A stretch of 64,000 nt of DNA. Origin: Mycobacterium kubicae. GTDB taxonomy: Bacteria; Actinomycetota; Actinomycetes; Mycobacteriales; Mycobacteriaceae. This document shows, in pieces, positions 46,587 through 56,113 of this stretch. The notes beneath the pieces are model-generated. The model searched no databases, was not told where the DNA came from, and saw only the letters and a program-made list of their open reading frames with translations. The DNA lies in contig NZ_CP065047.1 of NCBI RefSeq assembly GCF_015689175.1, forward strand, positions 4,836,001 through 4,900,000, given 5' to 3'. Positions within the stretch are counted from its first letter, which is position 1. Each line of letters starts with the position of its first letter. A program made the position numbers and the translations under genes.

Positions 46587-48203
46587 ATGTCTTGGGATCA
46601 GGAGTACGACGTCGTGGTGCTGGGCAGCGGCGGTGCGGGCCTGACCGCCGCACTGACCGCGGCGGTGTCCGGCGCTTCGGTGCAGGTGTTCGAGCGTGCG
46701 TCGACGGTCGGTGGCACCACTGCGGTCTCCGGTGGCATCGTGTGGATCCCCGCTCACGACCGGTCGGCCGAGCGGAACCTGCCGGTGGACGATGCGCTGA
46801 GATATCTGCGCGCGCAGTCTTTCGGTTCCATGGATGACGACTTGGTCGAGACGTTCGTGCGTACCGGCCCGGTGATGCTCGACTTCGTGGAAACCCACAG
46901 CGGACTGCGCTTTGAGATCGCCGAAGGTTTCCCCGACTATCAGCCAGAGCTGCCCGGGGGGCAGCCGGCGGGTGGCCGCTCGTTGAGCGCTGCCCCGTTC
47001 GACCTGAGCCAGCTCGGCGACTGGGCCGGCCGCATCACCTCGTTTCCCGCCGATTGGTCCAACGTCGGTTTCGACGCCGAAACCCGGGCGCGCCTGCACG
47101 CCGACGCCGCGCGCGCCGGTGAGCTGTGCGTGGCCGGCACGGCACTGATCGCCGGCCTGCTGAAGGGGTTGCTCGACGTCGGTGTGACGCCGTGCACCGG
47201 CGCCCGCGCCACCGGTTTGATCGTTGAGTCCGGGCGGGTCACCGGGGTGCGCATCACCCGCGCCGGGGAGCACAGCAGCGTGCGCGCCCGCCGCGGCGTC
47301 GTCCTGGCCACCGGCGGCTTCGAGTGGGATCCGTCCCTGGTGCAGTCCTTTCTGCGCGGGCCGATGCACGGCGCGGTGTCCCCGCCGAACAACACCGGCG
47401 ACGGATTGCGCATGGCGATGGCCCAGGGTGCCGATCTGGCCAACATGGGCGAGGCCTGGTGGGTGCCGATCGTGCAGATCCCCGACGACACCATCGACGG
47501 CCGGCAGCGCAGCCGCAGTGTGCGGCTGGAACGGACCCGCCCGCGCAGCATCATGGTCAACCGCGCCGGCCGCCGGTTCGTCAACGAGGCCTGCGATTAC
47601 AACTCGATGGCGGGCGCTTTTCACTATCTCGACCCGCGCGGCGGTTACGTCAACGATTGCGGCTGGATCGTGTTCGACTCAATTCATTTCCAGCGCTACG
47701 GGTTCTTGGGTGTCAACCCCGGGGAGCCGGTGCCGCAGTGGTTCTGCGAGTCGACCGACCTGGCCGAACTGGCCGCCAAAACCGGTATCGACCCCGACGG
47801 GCTGCGGCGCACGATCGAGCAGTTTAACCGCAACGTCGCTGCGGGTGCCGATCCCGACTTCGGACGCGGGTCAAGTGCGTACGACGGTTACTGGGGAGAC
47901 GACCGCGCGACCACGGTGGCCGGGAAGACGCTGGGTCCCATCGACACCGCCCCCTTTTACGCGGTGCCGGTGCGGGTGGGCGCAATGGGCACCAAGGGCG
48001 GTCCGCGCACCGATCACGACGGCCGTGTTCTGCATGTGCGCGGTGAACCCATCCCGGGGCTGTTCGCCGCGGGCAACACGATGGCGGGCGTCACCGGCCG
48101 TGCCTATGGTGGTGCGGGCGGAACAATCGGGCCCGCAATGGTTTTCGGGTACCGCGCCGGTTACGCCGCGGCTACCGGCTCGTCGGTCAAGGTCAGCGCT
48201 TGA
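46587..48203 (+). CDS. FAD-dependent oxidoreductase, KstD/fumarate-reductase-like
   Basis: 538 aa. VVVLGSGGAGLTAALTAAVS, FERASTVGGTTAVSGGIVW, and GRAYGGAGGTIGPAMVFGYR near the end. Same family as the enzyme at 40615 but clearly diverged. Good ribosome site (GGGGATTCGAGGGC). Downstream of the IclR gene on the plus strand, its 3' end overlaps the convergent kinase gene by 11 bases. Probably another ring dehydrogenation or double-bond reduction step. Confidence 0.9.
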   Translation: MSWDQEYDVVVLGSGGAGLTAALTAAVSGASVQVFERASTVGGTTAVSGGIVWIPAHDRSAERNLPVDDALRYLRAQSFGSMDDDLVETFVRTGPVMLDFVETHSGLRFEIAEGFPDYQPELPGGQPAGGRSLSAAPFDLSQLGDWAGRITSFPADWSNVGFDAETRARLHADAARAGELCVAGTALIAGLLKGLLDVGVTPCTGARATGLIVESGRVTGVRITRAGEHSSVRARRGVVLATGGFEWDPSLVQSFLRGPMHGAVSPPNNTGDGLRMAMAQGADLANMGEAWWVPIVQIPDDTIDGRQRSRSVRLERTRPRSIMVNRAGRRFVNEACDYNSMAGAFHYLDPRGGYVNDCGWIVFDSIHFQRYGFLGVNPGEPVPQWFCESTDLAELAAKTGIDPDGLRRTIEQFNRNVAAGADPDFGRGSSAYDGYWGDDRATTVAGKTLGPIDTAPFYAVPVRVGAMGTKGGPRTDHDGRVLHVRGEPIPGLFAAGNTMAGVTGRAYGGAGGTIGPAMVFGYRAGYAAATGSSVKVSA

Positions 48204-49461
48204 GCGGCAATTCCACACACACGTGGGTGCCCGCAGGCACGTCGAGGAAGACAAATCTGCCGCCGGCCGCCTCGACGCGGGCTCGATGGGACGCCAACCC
48301 GATGTGTCCTTCCTCTAACCGGCGGGCCATGGTGTCACCGGTGATGCCGACACCGTCGTCGGCCACATCCACGATGCACGTTTCATCGGTGATCCCGAGG
48401 GCGACCGACGCGGTGGTGGCCCGGGAGTGGTGGACCACGTTGGAGAGCAATTCCCGAATCACGCCGAACATGATGGAGTCGACTTCGTTGCGAGTCGGAT
48501 AATCGATGTCGGTGGTCACCTTGATCCCGGACCGTTTCTCGGTGAATCCAGCCAATTGCTGCACCGCGGGCCCCAGCCCGACCTGCTCGAGAACCGCCGG
48601 GTGCAGCTCGAATGTGGCCTGCCGCAACCGTTCCGAAGCTCCCTGCAGCCCGGCCAGTGCGCGGCCCACCCGTTCGTCGCCCGGGCAGGACGTATCCAAC
48701 TCGATGAGCTCTTGACGCGCGGCCAGCACGTCTTGCAATGGGCCGTCATGAATGGACTCCGAAATGCGGCGCTGCAGATCCTCCGAGGCCGTCATGGTCT
48801 GCGCCAGCAGCTCTTCGCGCAGCGCGCTCAGGCCGGCGACCGAGCGGGCATGCCGCTCTTCGATCCGCACCACCACCAACGCCGTACCGCACAGGAACGC
48901 ATAGAGCAGGAACCGGAAGACGGCTTCCGGCCAGCCGATCGCCCGCACCATGACCGGGTCTTGGATCACCGCGACGGCGAAGCCGACCAGGGTGAAGGCC
49001 AACACCACCGCGGCCCGGCGCGTCGACACGTCCAGCCCCACCAGCACCGGCAACAGGGTCATGATGAGCAGCGGATAGATGCCGTCGGTGGACAGCAACT
49101 GAAAGCCGGTCAGCGCCACCACGTCGATGGCGGTGAAGGCGAAAGGTTCGTAGCGACGCATGGCCGCGACCGGACCCAGTCCCAGTTTTTGCCGCAACGG
49201 CGAAAAGGCCAATAACAGCGCGCATAACGCCGTGACGCCGTAAAGCACAATGAGCACCATTTGCTGCGGCCATTCGGAGCGCCGCGTGCCGATCATCATG
49301 GCCGCCGCCATGAGCACCGCGACGCCGACGCGCAACACCGAAGCGATGCGGTAGGAACGCAACTGGTGCACCCGACGGACTCGATCCAGTTCCGCGTCGC
49401 TGGTCAACACACCGAACACCGTACTCAACACATCCCCGAAACGGGCGGCTTGGCACACCAC
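48193..49461 (-). CDS. NarX-type sensor histidine kinase
   Basis: 422 aa (GTG 49461 as longest start; GTG codons up to about 20 residues downstream are alternatives). N-terminal half has about five or six hydrophobic helices (MMIGTRRSEW, AFTAIDVVALTGFQLL, IYPLLIMTLLPVLVG) without a large extracellular domain. HisKA_3 phosphoacceptor in RRISESIHDGPLQDVLAAR, then the HATPase domain with LLSNVVHHSRAT and DVADDGVGITGD. Its partner is most likely the LuxR regulator at 49581, which is divergent. A close paralogue lies at 50554. Confidence 0.9.
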   Translation of the reverse strand: MVCQAARFGDVLSTVFGVLTSDAELDRVRRVHQLRSYRIASVLRVGVAVLMAAAMMIGTRRSEWPQQMVLIVLYGVTALCALLLAFSPLRQKLGLGPVAAMRRYEPFAFTAIDVVALTGFQLLSTDGIYPLLIMTLLPVLVGLDVSTRRAAVVLAFTLVGFAVAVIQDPVMVRAIGWPEAVFRFLLYAFLCGTALVVVRIEERHARSVAGLSALREELLAQTMTASEDLQRRISESIHDGPLQDVLAARQELIELDTSCPGDERVGRALAGLQGASERLRQATFELHPAVLEQVGLGPAVQQLAGFTEKRSGIKVTTDIDYPTRNEVDSIMFGVIRELLSNVVHHSRATTASVALGITDETCIVDVADDGVGITGDTMARRLEEGHIGLASHRARVEAAGGRFVFLDVPAGTHVCVELPLKR

Positions 49462-49580
49462 GCCGGAGGCTGCGGTGATTCGACCGTGCCGGTCAACATT
49501 CTTTTGGCGATGTCGGCAATTGCGGACGAATCTTTGCCGCCACGGGCTAAGCTCGTCGCCATGTTCGGCGCTGCAGCAAT

Positions 49581-50225
49581 ATGACTACGCCCGAGAAAGT
49601 GCGTGTAGTAGTCGGCGATGATCATCCGCTATTTCGTGAGGGCGTTGTTCGGGCCCTTTCACTGAGCGGCTCGGTGAATGTCGTCGGCGAGGCCGATGAC
49701 GGCGCGGCGGCTCTCGAGTTGATCAAGGCTCACTCACCGGACGTGGCTTTGCTGGACTACCGAATGCCCCGAATGGACGGTGCTCAGGTAGCGGCTGCCG
49801 TGCGCAACTGCGACCTGCCGACGCGGGTGTTGTTGATTTCCGCGCACGACGAATCGGCGATCGTGTACCAGGCGCTGCAGCAGGGCGCCGCCGGTTTCCT
49901 GCTGAAAGATTCGACCAGAACCGAGATCGTCAAGGCGGTGCTGGACTGCGCCAAGGGACGTGATGTGGTGGCGCCCTCTTTGGTGGGCGGGCTGGCCGGA
50001 GAGATCCGCCAGCGCGCGGCGCCTAGCGCCCCGGTCCTCAGCGCCCGAGAGCGCGAGGTGCTCAATCGTATTGCCCGCGGACAGTCGATCCCGGCGATCG
50101 CCGCGGAACTGTTCGTGGCGCCCTCGACCGTCAAGACGCACGTGCAACGGCTATACGAGAAGCTCGGCGTCAGTGACCGCGCCGCCGCGGTCGCCGAGTC
50201 GATGCGCCAAGGGTTGCTCGACTAG
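49581..50225 (+). CDS. NarL/LuxR-family response regulator
   Basis: 214 aa. Receiver domain with the acidic pair GDDHPLF, phospho-acceptor Asp59 in VALLDYRMPRMDG, and Lys in FLLKDSTRTEIV. C-terminal LuxR HTH: LSAREREVLNRIARGQS, IPAIAAELFVAPSTVKTHV. Lies between two paralogous kinases that point away from it (kinase 1) and towards it (kinase 2). Targets unknown; no receiver-specific site is obvious in the window. Confidence 0.93.
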   Translation: MTTPEKVRVVVGDDHPLFREGVVRALSLSGSVNVVGEADDGAAALELIKAHSPDVALLDYRMPRMDGAQVAAAVRNCDLPTRVLLISAHDESAIVYQALQQGAAGFLLKDSTRTEIVKAVLDCAKGRDVVAPSLVGGLAGEIRQRAAPSAPVLSAREREVLNRIARGQSIPAIAAELFVAPSTVKTHVQRLYEKLGVSDRAAAVAESMRQGLLD

Positions 50226-50553
50226 CCGTACCGGGCTGCCGGGTTCGGTGTGCACCAAGATAGACGGCCGCTCGCGCGCGACCAGGGGCACGTGTCAGGG
50301 CACGGCCACGGCCACGGGCCGTGGTCAAGACCGCGCACCCCGCATCCATGCTGAAACTTCTCGGCCCAACGAAATGACCACACCGGGCGACCCTCGGCCA
50401 TTTCCCCGACCAACGAATACCGGCTCGCCCGTTGTGGTCACAAAGCTGAGATTAGGGACGATCAGTGGCGCGAACCTCCACCGATCGGGCTGAAGTCAGG
50501 AGGACATCGGTCATCCGATCGGGGGACAAAGCATCGCAGAGAATCGCGAGGAT
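50226..50553. other. Intergenic region, 328 bases, no gene
   Basis: Between the response regulator stop and the stop of the convergent second kinase. The only structure I see is CCACGG-G-CCGTGG at 50312-50324 inside a GC-rich tract, without a following T-run. No credible open frame with a ribosome site. Confidence 0.5.
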
Positions 50554-51784
50554 TCAGTGAGTCAGGGGAAGTTCGACGCACACGTGGGTGCCTGCGCTGG
50601 TGTCCAAGAAGGCGAACACACCGCCGGCGGCGTCCACTCGGGCTCGGTGCGACGCCAGACCGATGTGGCCTTCACCGAGGCGACGTGCCATGGTGTCCAC
50701 CTCGATTCCAATCCCGTTGTCGCACACGTGGAAGACGCAGCGGTCGCCACTGACCTCGAGCGACACCGACACCCGTGTGGCACGCGAATGCCGGACCACA
50801 TTGGACAACAGCTCACGAATGACGCCGAACGCGATGGGATCGACCGGGTCACGAACCGGATAGTCGATGTCGGTAGTCACCTCGATGCCCGAGCGCTGCG
50901 CGGTAGCGACGGCCAACTGCGCTACCGCAGCGCCCAGGCCGACCTGTTCGAGGACGGCAGGATGCAGCTCAAAGGTGGCTTGCCGCAGGCGTTCTGACGC
51001 GCTTTGCAGGCCGGTCAGCGCGCGCGCGATCCGCTCATCGTCGGGATCAGCGGTTTGCAACTCGACGACCTCTTGCCGAACGGCCAACACATCTTGCAGC
51101 GGACCATCGTGGATGGCTTCGGAGATACGGCGTTGCAAGTCTTCCGACGCCGACATCGTTTGAGCCAGCAATTCCTCTCGCAAGGCGCTCAGGCCGGCGA
51201 TCGTGCGCACGTGCCGAACTTCGACGTGGACCGCAACCAGGGCCATGGCGCACAGGAAGGCGTAGAACACCGACAAGAAGATGGTGTCGGGCCATTCGAT
51301 GACGCGCCGGAACACGGTGTCTTGTACCCCGGCAATCACGAAACCGATGAGGGTGAGGGCCAGCACCACCGCCGCCCGTCGCTCCGACTCGTCGAGGCCC
51401 ACCAGCACGGGCAACAGGATCATGACGAGCAGGGGGTAAATCGCATCGGTGGACAGCAATTGCAAGCCCACCAGGACCACCACGTCAATGATGGTGAACG
51501 CGAAGGGTTCCAAGCGGCCCACCCCGCCGAACCGGCCGCTGCCGACACGGTCGAAGGGGACGAACGCCAGAATCAGCGCGCTCAGGGTGGCGAACCCGTA
51601 GAGGCCAGCGAGGGCCCCGTTGTAATCCCCAGTCCGACTCGGGACCGCTGACCACCATGGCACCGACCATGAACGCCCAGACACCGATCCGCATGACCGC
51701 GACGATGCGGTAGGACCGCAACCGGTGCGTGTTGCGGACCCGCTCGAGTTCTGCGTCCTTGGCGACTTTGTCGGCGCTCACCAC
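50554..51784 (-). pseudogene. NarX-type sensor histidine kinase, split by a one-base frameshift
   Basis: Paralogue of the kinase at 48193. The first segment (GTG 51784 or 51781: VVSADKVAKDAELERVRNTH, HRLRSYRIVAVMRIGVWAF) runs to ...GPESDW and then loses frame at a CCCC run (51627-51630 on the plus strand). Removing one base gives W-DYNGALAGLYGF and joins the remainder: membrane helices, RRISEAIHDGPLQDVLAVR with the phospho-His, and HATPase motifs LLSNVVRHSRAT and CDNGIGIEVD, ending at 50554. Restored it is about 410 aa, the same as its paralogue. The downstream frame has its own possible ATG at 51684 but that would lack the first membrane helices. Confidence 0.85.
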
Positions 51785-52038
51785 CGGACAACCGTACTGA
51801 AGGCAGCTGAGTTCACGCACTGACGGTGATGCCGCGGTCACCGGAGAGCGCACGAGCCAGCGGAGAACACAACACCGCCCCGAACAGACGCACCGCCACC
51901 GTGGTGATGGTCATCAGGGGGCACCAGTGCCGCGATGAGCCCCGGTGTCTGTCGGCTGACGGCCACTAATGCGGATGATTCGCCTGTCCCCCGATCGACG
52001 GATGCTGACTGCCCATCCTCGGTGGGTGATGCCGCCGA

Positions 52039-53271
52039 TCACCTACCCGCGGTGAACTGAATCGGAAGGCTAGTCGGTCCGCTCATACCGAGCATCGGTT
52101 TCCACGGTGCGGGCCCCACGCGTCGCGCGTCGGGCATCCGGCGGGCGAGTATTGCCAGGGCATCGGCCAACTCGAGCCGGGCCAGATTCGCCCCCAGGCA
52201 GTAGTGCGCGCCGCCGCCGAAGCTCAAGATCGCGGGCGGGTCGTCTCGGGTGATGTCGAATCGCCCGGGATCGGGATATATTGCCGGATCACGATTGGCT
52301 GCAAAGGTATTGACCAGAATGAACGTTCCCGCCGGGAAGGTGTAGTCGCCGAGGGTGACGTCGTTGGTAACGGTGCGAAGCGTGCTACAGACCGCGGGTG
52401 AATGACGCATGCTCTCCTCGACGGCGCGCATGGCCAAGTCGGGGTTGTCGCGCAGCAGCGCCCACTGCTGCGGATGCTCGCACATGATGTACATGGAGGC
52501 GGCCAGTTGGTTGCGAGTGGTGTCCGTGCCGGCCGTCAGAATGCTGAAGGCCAGCATGCGCACTTCCCCCACGTTCAGCCGGTCGCCATGGTCCTCGGCC
52601 CGAATGAGCTCAGAGAGCAAGTCGTCGGTCAGTCGGCTGCGCCGTTGCCGGATCATGTCATCGATGTAGCTGTCGAACTCGTCCCACGCCCGCAGAACGA
52701 CGTCCTGTTCCTTGGTGAGATCGACATCGAAGCTGACGATCTTGAAGATGTCTTCAGCCCAAGCCGAGAACCGCTCCCAGTCTTCGCGGGGTGCACCGAA
52801 AAGCGCGCAGATGATCGGAATCGGATAGGGCCGGGCGATATCACGCACAATGTCGCACCGCCCTTTGTCGGTGACACGCTCGACGATTTCATTGACGACC
52901 GCGGCAATCGTGTCATGAAGTCGCGCGGTCGATCGCGGCGTGAAAGCTTGGGACACCAATCCGCGCAGCCGACGGTGCTCATCTCCTTCCATGCACAGAA
53001 TGCTGCGAATCACCCTGTCCCACAACGGACCCGAGGTCACGCCGTGAGCTGTCAGGTGGATCCCTGGCGGGATCACAAATCGAGGGTCGCGAAGCATCGC
53101 CCGGGCCAGTTCGTAGCCGAGCACCTCTGGCCCCAACGGCCCCAGAGCAAGCGGTGCCTGTTCCCGGGCCTGTTGTATTCGGGGGTAGACCTCCGCCGGT
53201 GTTTCAGCGATGCCATAGGTCAGTGTGGGGAGGTCGGCGTCGAAGACGCTCGGTTCGGAATAGACGGTCAT
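52039..53271 (-). CDS. Cytochrome P450
   Basis: 410 aa from ATG 53271, preferred because GAGGAACGCG precedes it; ATG 53283 has no ribosome site. I helix ILTAGTDTTRNQLA, ExxR in EESMRHSPAV, heme loop LSFGGGAHYCLGANLAR with the Cys ligand. Last gene of the minus-strand operon that carries the NorQ/NorD-like pair, so it probably acts on the same pathway; no ferredoxin is encoded here. Substrate unknown. Confidence 0.94.
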   Translation of the reverse strand: MTVYSEPSVFDADLPTLTYGIAETPAEVYPRIQQAREQAPLALGPLGPEVLGYELARAMLRDPRFVIPPGIHLTAHGVTSGPLWDRVIRSILCMEGDEHRRLRGLVSQAFTPRSTARLHDTIAAVVNEIVERVTDKGRCDIVRDIARPYPIPIICALFGAPREDWERFSAWAEDIFKIVSFDVDLTKEQDVVLRAWDEFDSYIDDMIRQRRSRLTDDLLSELIRAEDHGDRLNVGEVRMLAFSILTAGTDTTRNQLAASMYIMCEHPQQWALLRDNPDLAMRAVEESMRHSPAVCSTLRTVTNDVTLGDYTFPAGTFILVNTFAANRDPAIYPDPGRFDITRDDPPAILSFGGGAHYCLGANLARLELADALAILARRMPDARRVGPAPWKPMLGMSGPTSLPIQFTAGR

Positions 53272-53304
53272 CGCGTTCCTCATCGGCCCAGGACAGTCGT
53301 TGCG

Positions 53305-53742
53305 TCAGGGCAGGTTGGTGTCCAGTAGGGTCAGCGCCAGGTTCATCACCGATAGGTCGATCTCCTCGAGGTGAGATCCGTCCCCTTCGAAGTGCTGCTG
53401 GAAACGCACAGTCGCGCCGTACTGCCCGGCCACAGCGTGCGCATCCGACGCCTGGGGCACCCGGATCACCACGGTGTAAACCCCGTCGCCGTGATTGGCG
53501 AGGAATTCCTGCACCGACGCGGCCACCGCAGCGGTTGATCCCGGGAGCGGACTGATCAACTCGATACCCCGGTGCCAATCGAGGTGCACCCGCAATCCCA
53601 TTTCGGTCAATTCCAGGCTCTCGAAGGCGAACCCGAGTCGGGTGAACATCTCGGCCACGGTGGTGTGCCGCTGCGGTTCGACCGCGAATACGACGTGGTG
53701 AAGCTGTGGCGGTCCCTGCGGTGGCTGCGACCTCTCGTTCAA
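53305..53742 (-). CDS. VOC (glyoxalase/epimerase-fold) protein
   Basis: 145 aa with paired beta-alpha-beta-beta-beta modules: LHHVVFAVEPQRHTTVAEMF opens module 1 and GDGVYTVVIRVPQASDAHAV module 2. One His in the first strand and a Glu in HLEEIDLS could be metal ligands. VOC proteins include isomerases, lyases, dioxygenases and binding proteins, so the reaction is undecided. 21 bases ahead of the P450 gene in the same operon, and 6 bases after the DapB-like gene. Confidence 0.82.
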   Translation of the reverse strand: MNERSQPPQGPPQLHHVVFAVEPQRHTTVAEMFTRLGFAFESLELTEMGLRVHLDWHRGIELISPLPGSTAAVAASVQEFLANHGDGVYTVVIRVPQASDAHAVAGQYGATVRFQQHFEGDGSHLEEIDLSVMNLALTLLDTNLP

Positions 53743-53748
53743 TGCCGG

Positions 53749-54822
53749 CTACCTCCGGTGCGAAGTTGGTCGCAGCACTCCACGCGGAAGCAGCAGCGGT
53801 AGGTCGTTGTAGGTGGCGATGCCCGGTGGCGCTGAGACGACGGCAGGGATCGCCGTGATTGCGGGCATGGCAGTGATCGTGAGACCGAGACTGATGTAGT
53901 CATCCAACGTTTCACCCGCAAAGTCTGGCGGCGGGGCGAAACTCAGCGTCGTCTTGATCGTCGGGCTACCTTGCACCTCAACGGTGTAGCCCATGTCGAG
54001 ATCCCAATCCGGTTTCAGTGTTTGGCCTTTGCGCCAGCGTCCGCGGATTTCGATCACTTCCCGGCCGTATAGAATTCCCTTCCACCGGACATCGATGCCG
54101 GCGACGCAATTTTTCGCGATTGTCCAGTCCCCTGGCAATTGCAGATCCACCGTGGTCCTGGCGTACTCTGCCTCGCAGCGGACCTCTTCCAGCTCTACGC
54201 CGAGAGCCTGGGCAATCAGTAAGACGCCGTCACCGAAAATGCCGGAGCCCTGCCGCGTTATCGCGGGGAGGTCCGGGTGGTCGATGGGATACCCGAAGCC
54301 CATGGGGATTTCGGTGGCCGGCGAGTTGTAGATCGTCGTATCGACGGACTCCATCACCGACACCTTGTCGACTCGATCGGAAAGCCCTGCTGACACGATG
54401 GCGAAAAGCTGGATGAAACCCGGGTTGATGCCGCTGCCGAAGATCGTCGAGCCGCCCCGATCGCATGCCTGCGCGATGCGATCGCGACCGTCCCCCAAGA
54501 AGTGGCCGGTGATGAATCCGGCAGTCGCCACCACGTTGACGCCTGCGGTGAGGATGCGTACCAGCTCGTCGACACTGGGGAACATCGGGTTGTAGACCAC
54601 GCAGTCCGGCTTGAGTGCAAGTAACGCGCCGACGTCGTCGGTGGCCGTCACGCCCAGCGGCGCCATCCCGCACAACTCGCCTACGTCACGACCGACCTTC
54701 TGTTTCGACCATGCGTAACAGCCGACGAGTTCCAGGGTGGAATTGGTGACGATCGCGCGTACCGAACTCTTGCCGACGTTGCCGGTCGTCCACTGGATTA
54801 CGCGCAGCGGTTTGCGCGTCAA
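53749..54822 (-). CDS. DapB-like NAD(P)-dependent dehydrogenase (amine dehydrogenase/DapB N-domain family), copy 1
   Basis: 357 aa. [19 protein letters not shown] is the nucleotide-binding motif, followed by [21 protein letters not shown] and [18 protein letters not shown]; the GSGINPGFI motif lies near residue 135. The family resembles dihydrodipicolinate reductase and 2,4-diaminopentanoate dehydrogenase but is longer and common in mycobacterial catabolic loci. The ATG overlaps the stop of the small membrane-protein gene by 4 bases. Two more paralogues are at 62248 and 63368, an unusual local concentration. The true substrate (imine, keto acid or other) is unknown. Confidence 0.85.
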   Translation of the reverse strand: MTRKPLRVIQWTTGNVGKSSVRAIVTNSTLELVGCYAWSKQKVGRDVGELCGMAPLGVTATDDVGALLALKPDCVVYNPMFPSVDELVRILTAGVNVVATAGFITGHFLGDGRDRIAQACDRGGSTIFGSGINPGFIQLFAIVSAGLSDRVDKVSVMESVDTTIYNSPATEIPMGFGYPIDHPDLPAITRQGSGIFGDGVLLIAQALGVELEEVRCEAEYARTTVDLQLPGDWTIAKNCVAGIDVRWKGILYGREVIEIRGRWRKGQTLKPDWDLDMGYTVEVQGSPTIKTTLSFAPPPDFAGETLDDYISLGLTITAMPAITAIPAVVSAPPGIATYNDLPLLLPRGVLRPTSHRR

Positions 54823-55247
54823 GGGTGCGCGCCGTGTTGTTGCGCCGCCTGGCGGGCGAGCCGCTGGTCGTGGATTCTGACCAGCTCACGGAAGCCCAGT
54901 CGGTGATATTTGGGCGTCGGCTGAATCCCCCACACGTCTTGCGCCGTGGCTTTGCCGGCCGCACCCTCAGGGGGACCGAACATGGGATACGGGACTTGGC
55001 ATTCCAACGTGTCATTGGAGTAGCGGACCTTCAATAGTTCGCTACAGATCTCGGTGAGGCTCAGGGTCGGGTAGCCGTAGTAGATCGCCATGAAGGGCAG
55101 CGTGAAGGCGCCTTCGATGACCAGCGCGACCAGGCACACCAGCACGGCGCGCTTGATCCACTTGTGCATGCGCGCGTAATACGCCGTCGTACCGGGCGGC
55201 AGCTCGTCGGCCGGCCCGTGTTCTGCTGTGGTCGATGCAGTGGTCAC
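54819..55247 (-). CDS. One-TM membrane protein of the NorQ/NorD-like locus
   Basis: 142 aa. Cytosolic N-terminus of about 30 residues, one clear membrane helix at about 33-56 ([20 protein letters not shown]), then a largely soluble domain with [18 protein letters not shown], two Cys, and a proline/glycine-rich [17 protein letters not shown], ending in a basic helix ([16 protein letters not shown]). I do not recognise the family. Lies between the polytopic membrane protein gene (20-base gap) and the DapB-like gene (4-base overlap), so it is likely a subunit or partner of the polytopic protein. Confidence 0.82.
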   Translation of the reverse strand: MTTASTTAEHGPADELPPGTTAYYARMHKWIKRAVLVCLVALVIEGAFTLPFMAIYYGYPTLSLTEICSELLKVRYSNDTLECQVPYPMFGPPEGAAGKATAQDVWGIQPTPKYHRLGFRELVRIHDQRLARQAAQQHGAHP

Positions 55248-55266
55248 AGTTGTGCTCCTATGGCGT

Positions 55267-55974
55267 TCAGTCCGAGAAGATTTCGCGATTGACTGTGTGC
55301 AGATACGGGATAGCCAGGAAGGGCGTGATGTAGAAGATGTCGTAGAGCCACCAGCCGACGACCGGAAACACGACGCCGGCGTAGCGCACGTCGGCGTACA
55401 TCGTCATGTTGAACACGTATGCGGTCCAGATGACCGTCCCCATCCAACAGGTGATGACCATCCACTGATGACCCCACCGCTTCATCTGCAGGAACCCGAT
55501 CGCCGCGGCGACCCGCATGGAGAACACCGTGAGGATCAGCCCTGCCACATAAGCCTTCTCACCGGGACCGGCGGCGCCGCCGACCCACAGCTCGTTGTAA
55601 TGCCAGAAGTAGCCGGCGTCGAACATGTTGCCCCAGCCGATCATCAACACCCGGTTGATCAGCGTGTGATTGGCGACCAGGTCTAGTGCCCAGCCCAGAC
55701 TGTTGAGCATCCCGTCGACCAACACCAGATAACCGATCAGCGTCACGATCATGGGCCGCACCGACAGGCCGGCGCGCAGGGCCTGACGCTGTAACCACAC
55801 ACCGCGCATGAAAACCGGGAATCCGATGATCCCGGGCGCCCACATGCCCATCAAGGCGGCGCCAGTGATCATCCACTTGTCGGCGCGACGCTGGGCACCG
55901 CGGGATTCGTCGTGGTGCTCGTCGAGGCCGACCGAGCCGCCTTCGGAACGTCGGTGCAGCAACGGCACATTCAC
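55267..55974 (-). CDS. Polytopic membrane protein A (candidate client of the NorQ/NorD-like pair)
   Basis: 235 aa from GTG 55974, which overlaps the stop of the 42-aa peptide gene; TTG 55986 and GTG 55983 are alternatives. About six hydrophobic segments after a charged N-terminus ([17 protein letters not shown]). The last 119 residues are 106/119 identical to the copy at 59682. Polar residues conserved in both copies and set in or near membrane segments: His in [20 protein letters not shown] (Asp, His, Glu), KRWGHQW (His), YADV/FADV (Asp), WWLYDIFY (Asp) and PYLHTVNRE (His). These could form a metal site. I recognise no known family; it is not similar to PmoA/AmoA or NorB as I remember them. 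Confidence 0.8.
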   Translation of the reverse strand: MNVPLLHRRSEGGSVGLDEHHDESRGAQRRADKWMITGAALMGMWAPGIIGFPVFMRGVWLQRQALRAGLSVRPMIVTLIGYLVLVDGMLNSLGWALDLVANHTLINRVLMIGWGNMFDAGYFWHYNELWVGGAAGPGEKAYVAGLILTVFSMRVAAAIGFLQMKRWGHQWMVITCWMGTVIWTAYVFNMTMYADVRYAGVVFPVVGWWLYDIFYITPFLAIPYLHTVNREIFSD

Positions 55975-56099
55975 AGGTCCCACCAACCTCGGGCAAATGA
56001 CATGTAGAGCTGCACCAGGAACATCGTCAGCAGGTAGCCGTAAATGAAGATCTGAAAGACGATGAGCGCTCGCTTGCGTTTGCGTTCCTGTTGGTCCAT
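55971..56099 (-). CDS. 42-aa single-helix membrane peptide
   Basis: Short gene from ATG 56099 to TGA 55971. Charged N-terminus DQQERKRKRALIV, one membrane helix (FQIFIYGYLLTMFLVQLYM), then FARGWWDL. It has a ribosome site region AGTAGGAAGGGATCGAGAC ahead and its stop overlaps the start of membrane protein A, both signs that it is translated. Basic cytosolic end and aromatic periplasmic end suggest a small subunit of a membrane complex. Too short for many gene callers. Confidence 0.7.
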   Translation of the reverse strand: MDQQERKRKRALIVFQIFIYGYLLTMFLVQLYMSFARGWWDL

Positions 56100-56113
56100 G
56101 TCTCGATCCCTTC

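Noticed and set aside
50312..50324. CCACGG-G-CCGTGG as a terminator for the response regulator gene
   Set aside because: Short stem, no T-run, and embedded in generally GC-rich repeats of CACGGC; not distinguishable from chance.
55267..55974. Idea that membrane protein A is a PmoC/AmoC copper monooxygenase subunit
   Set aside because: A WGHxW-like stretch is reminiscent of AmoC, but the Asp-His-His spacing of the copper site does not fit and no PmoA or PmoB homologue is present. Not excluded without a profile search.
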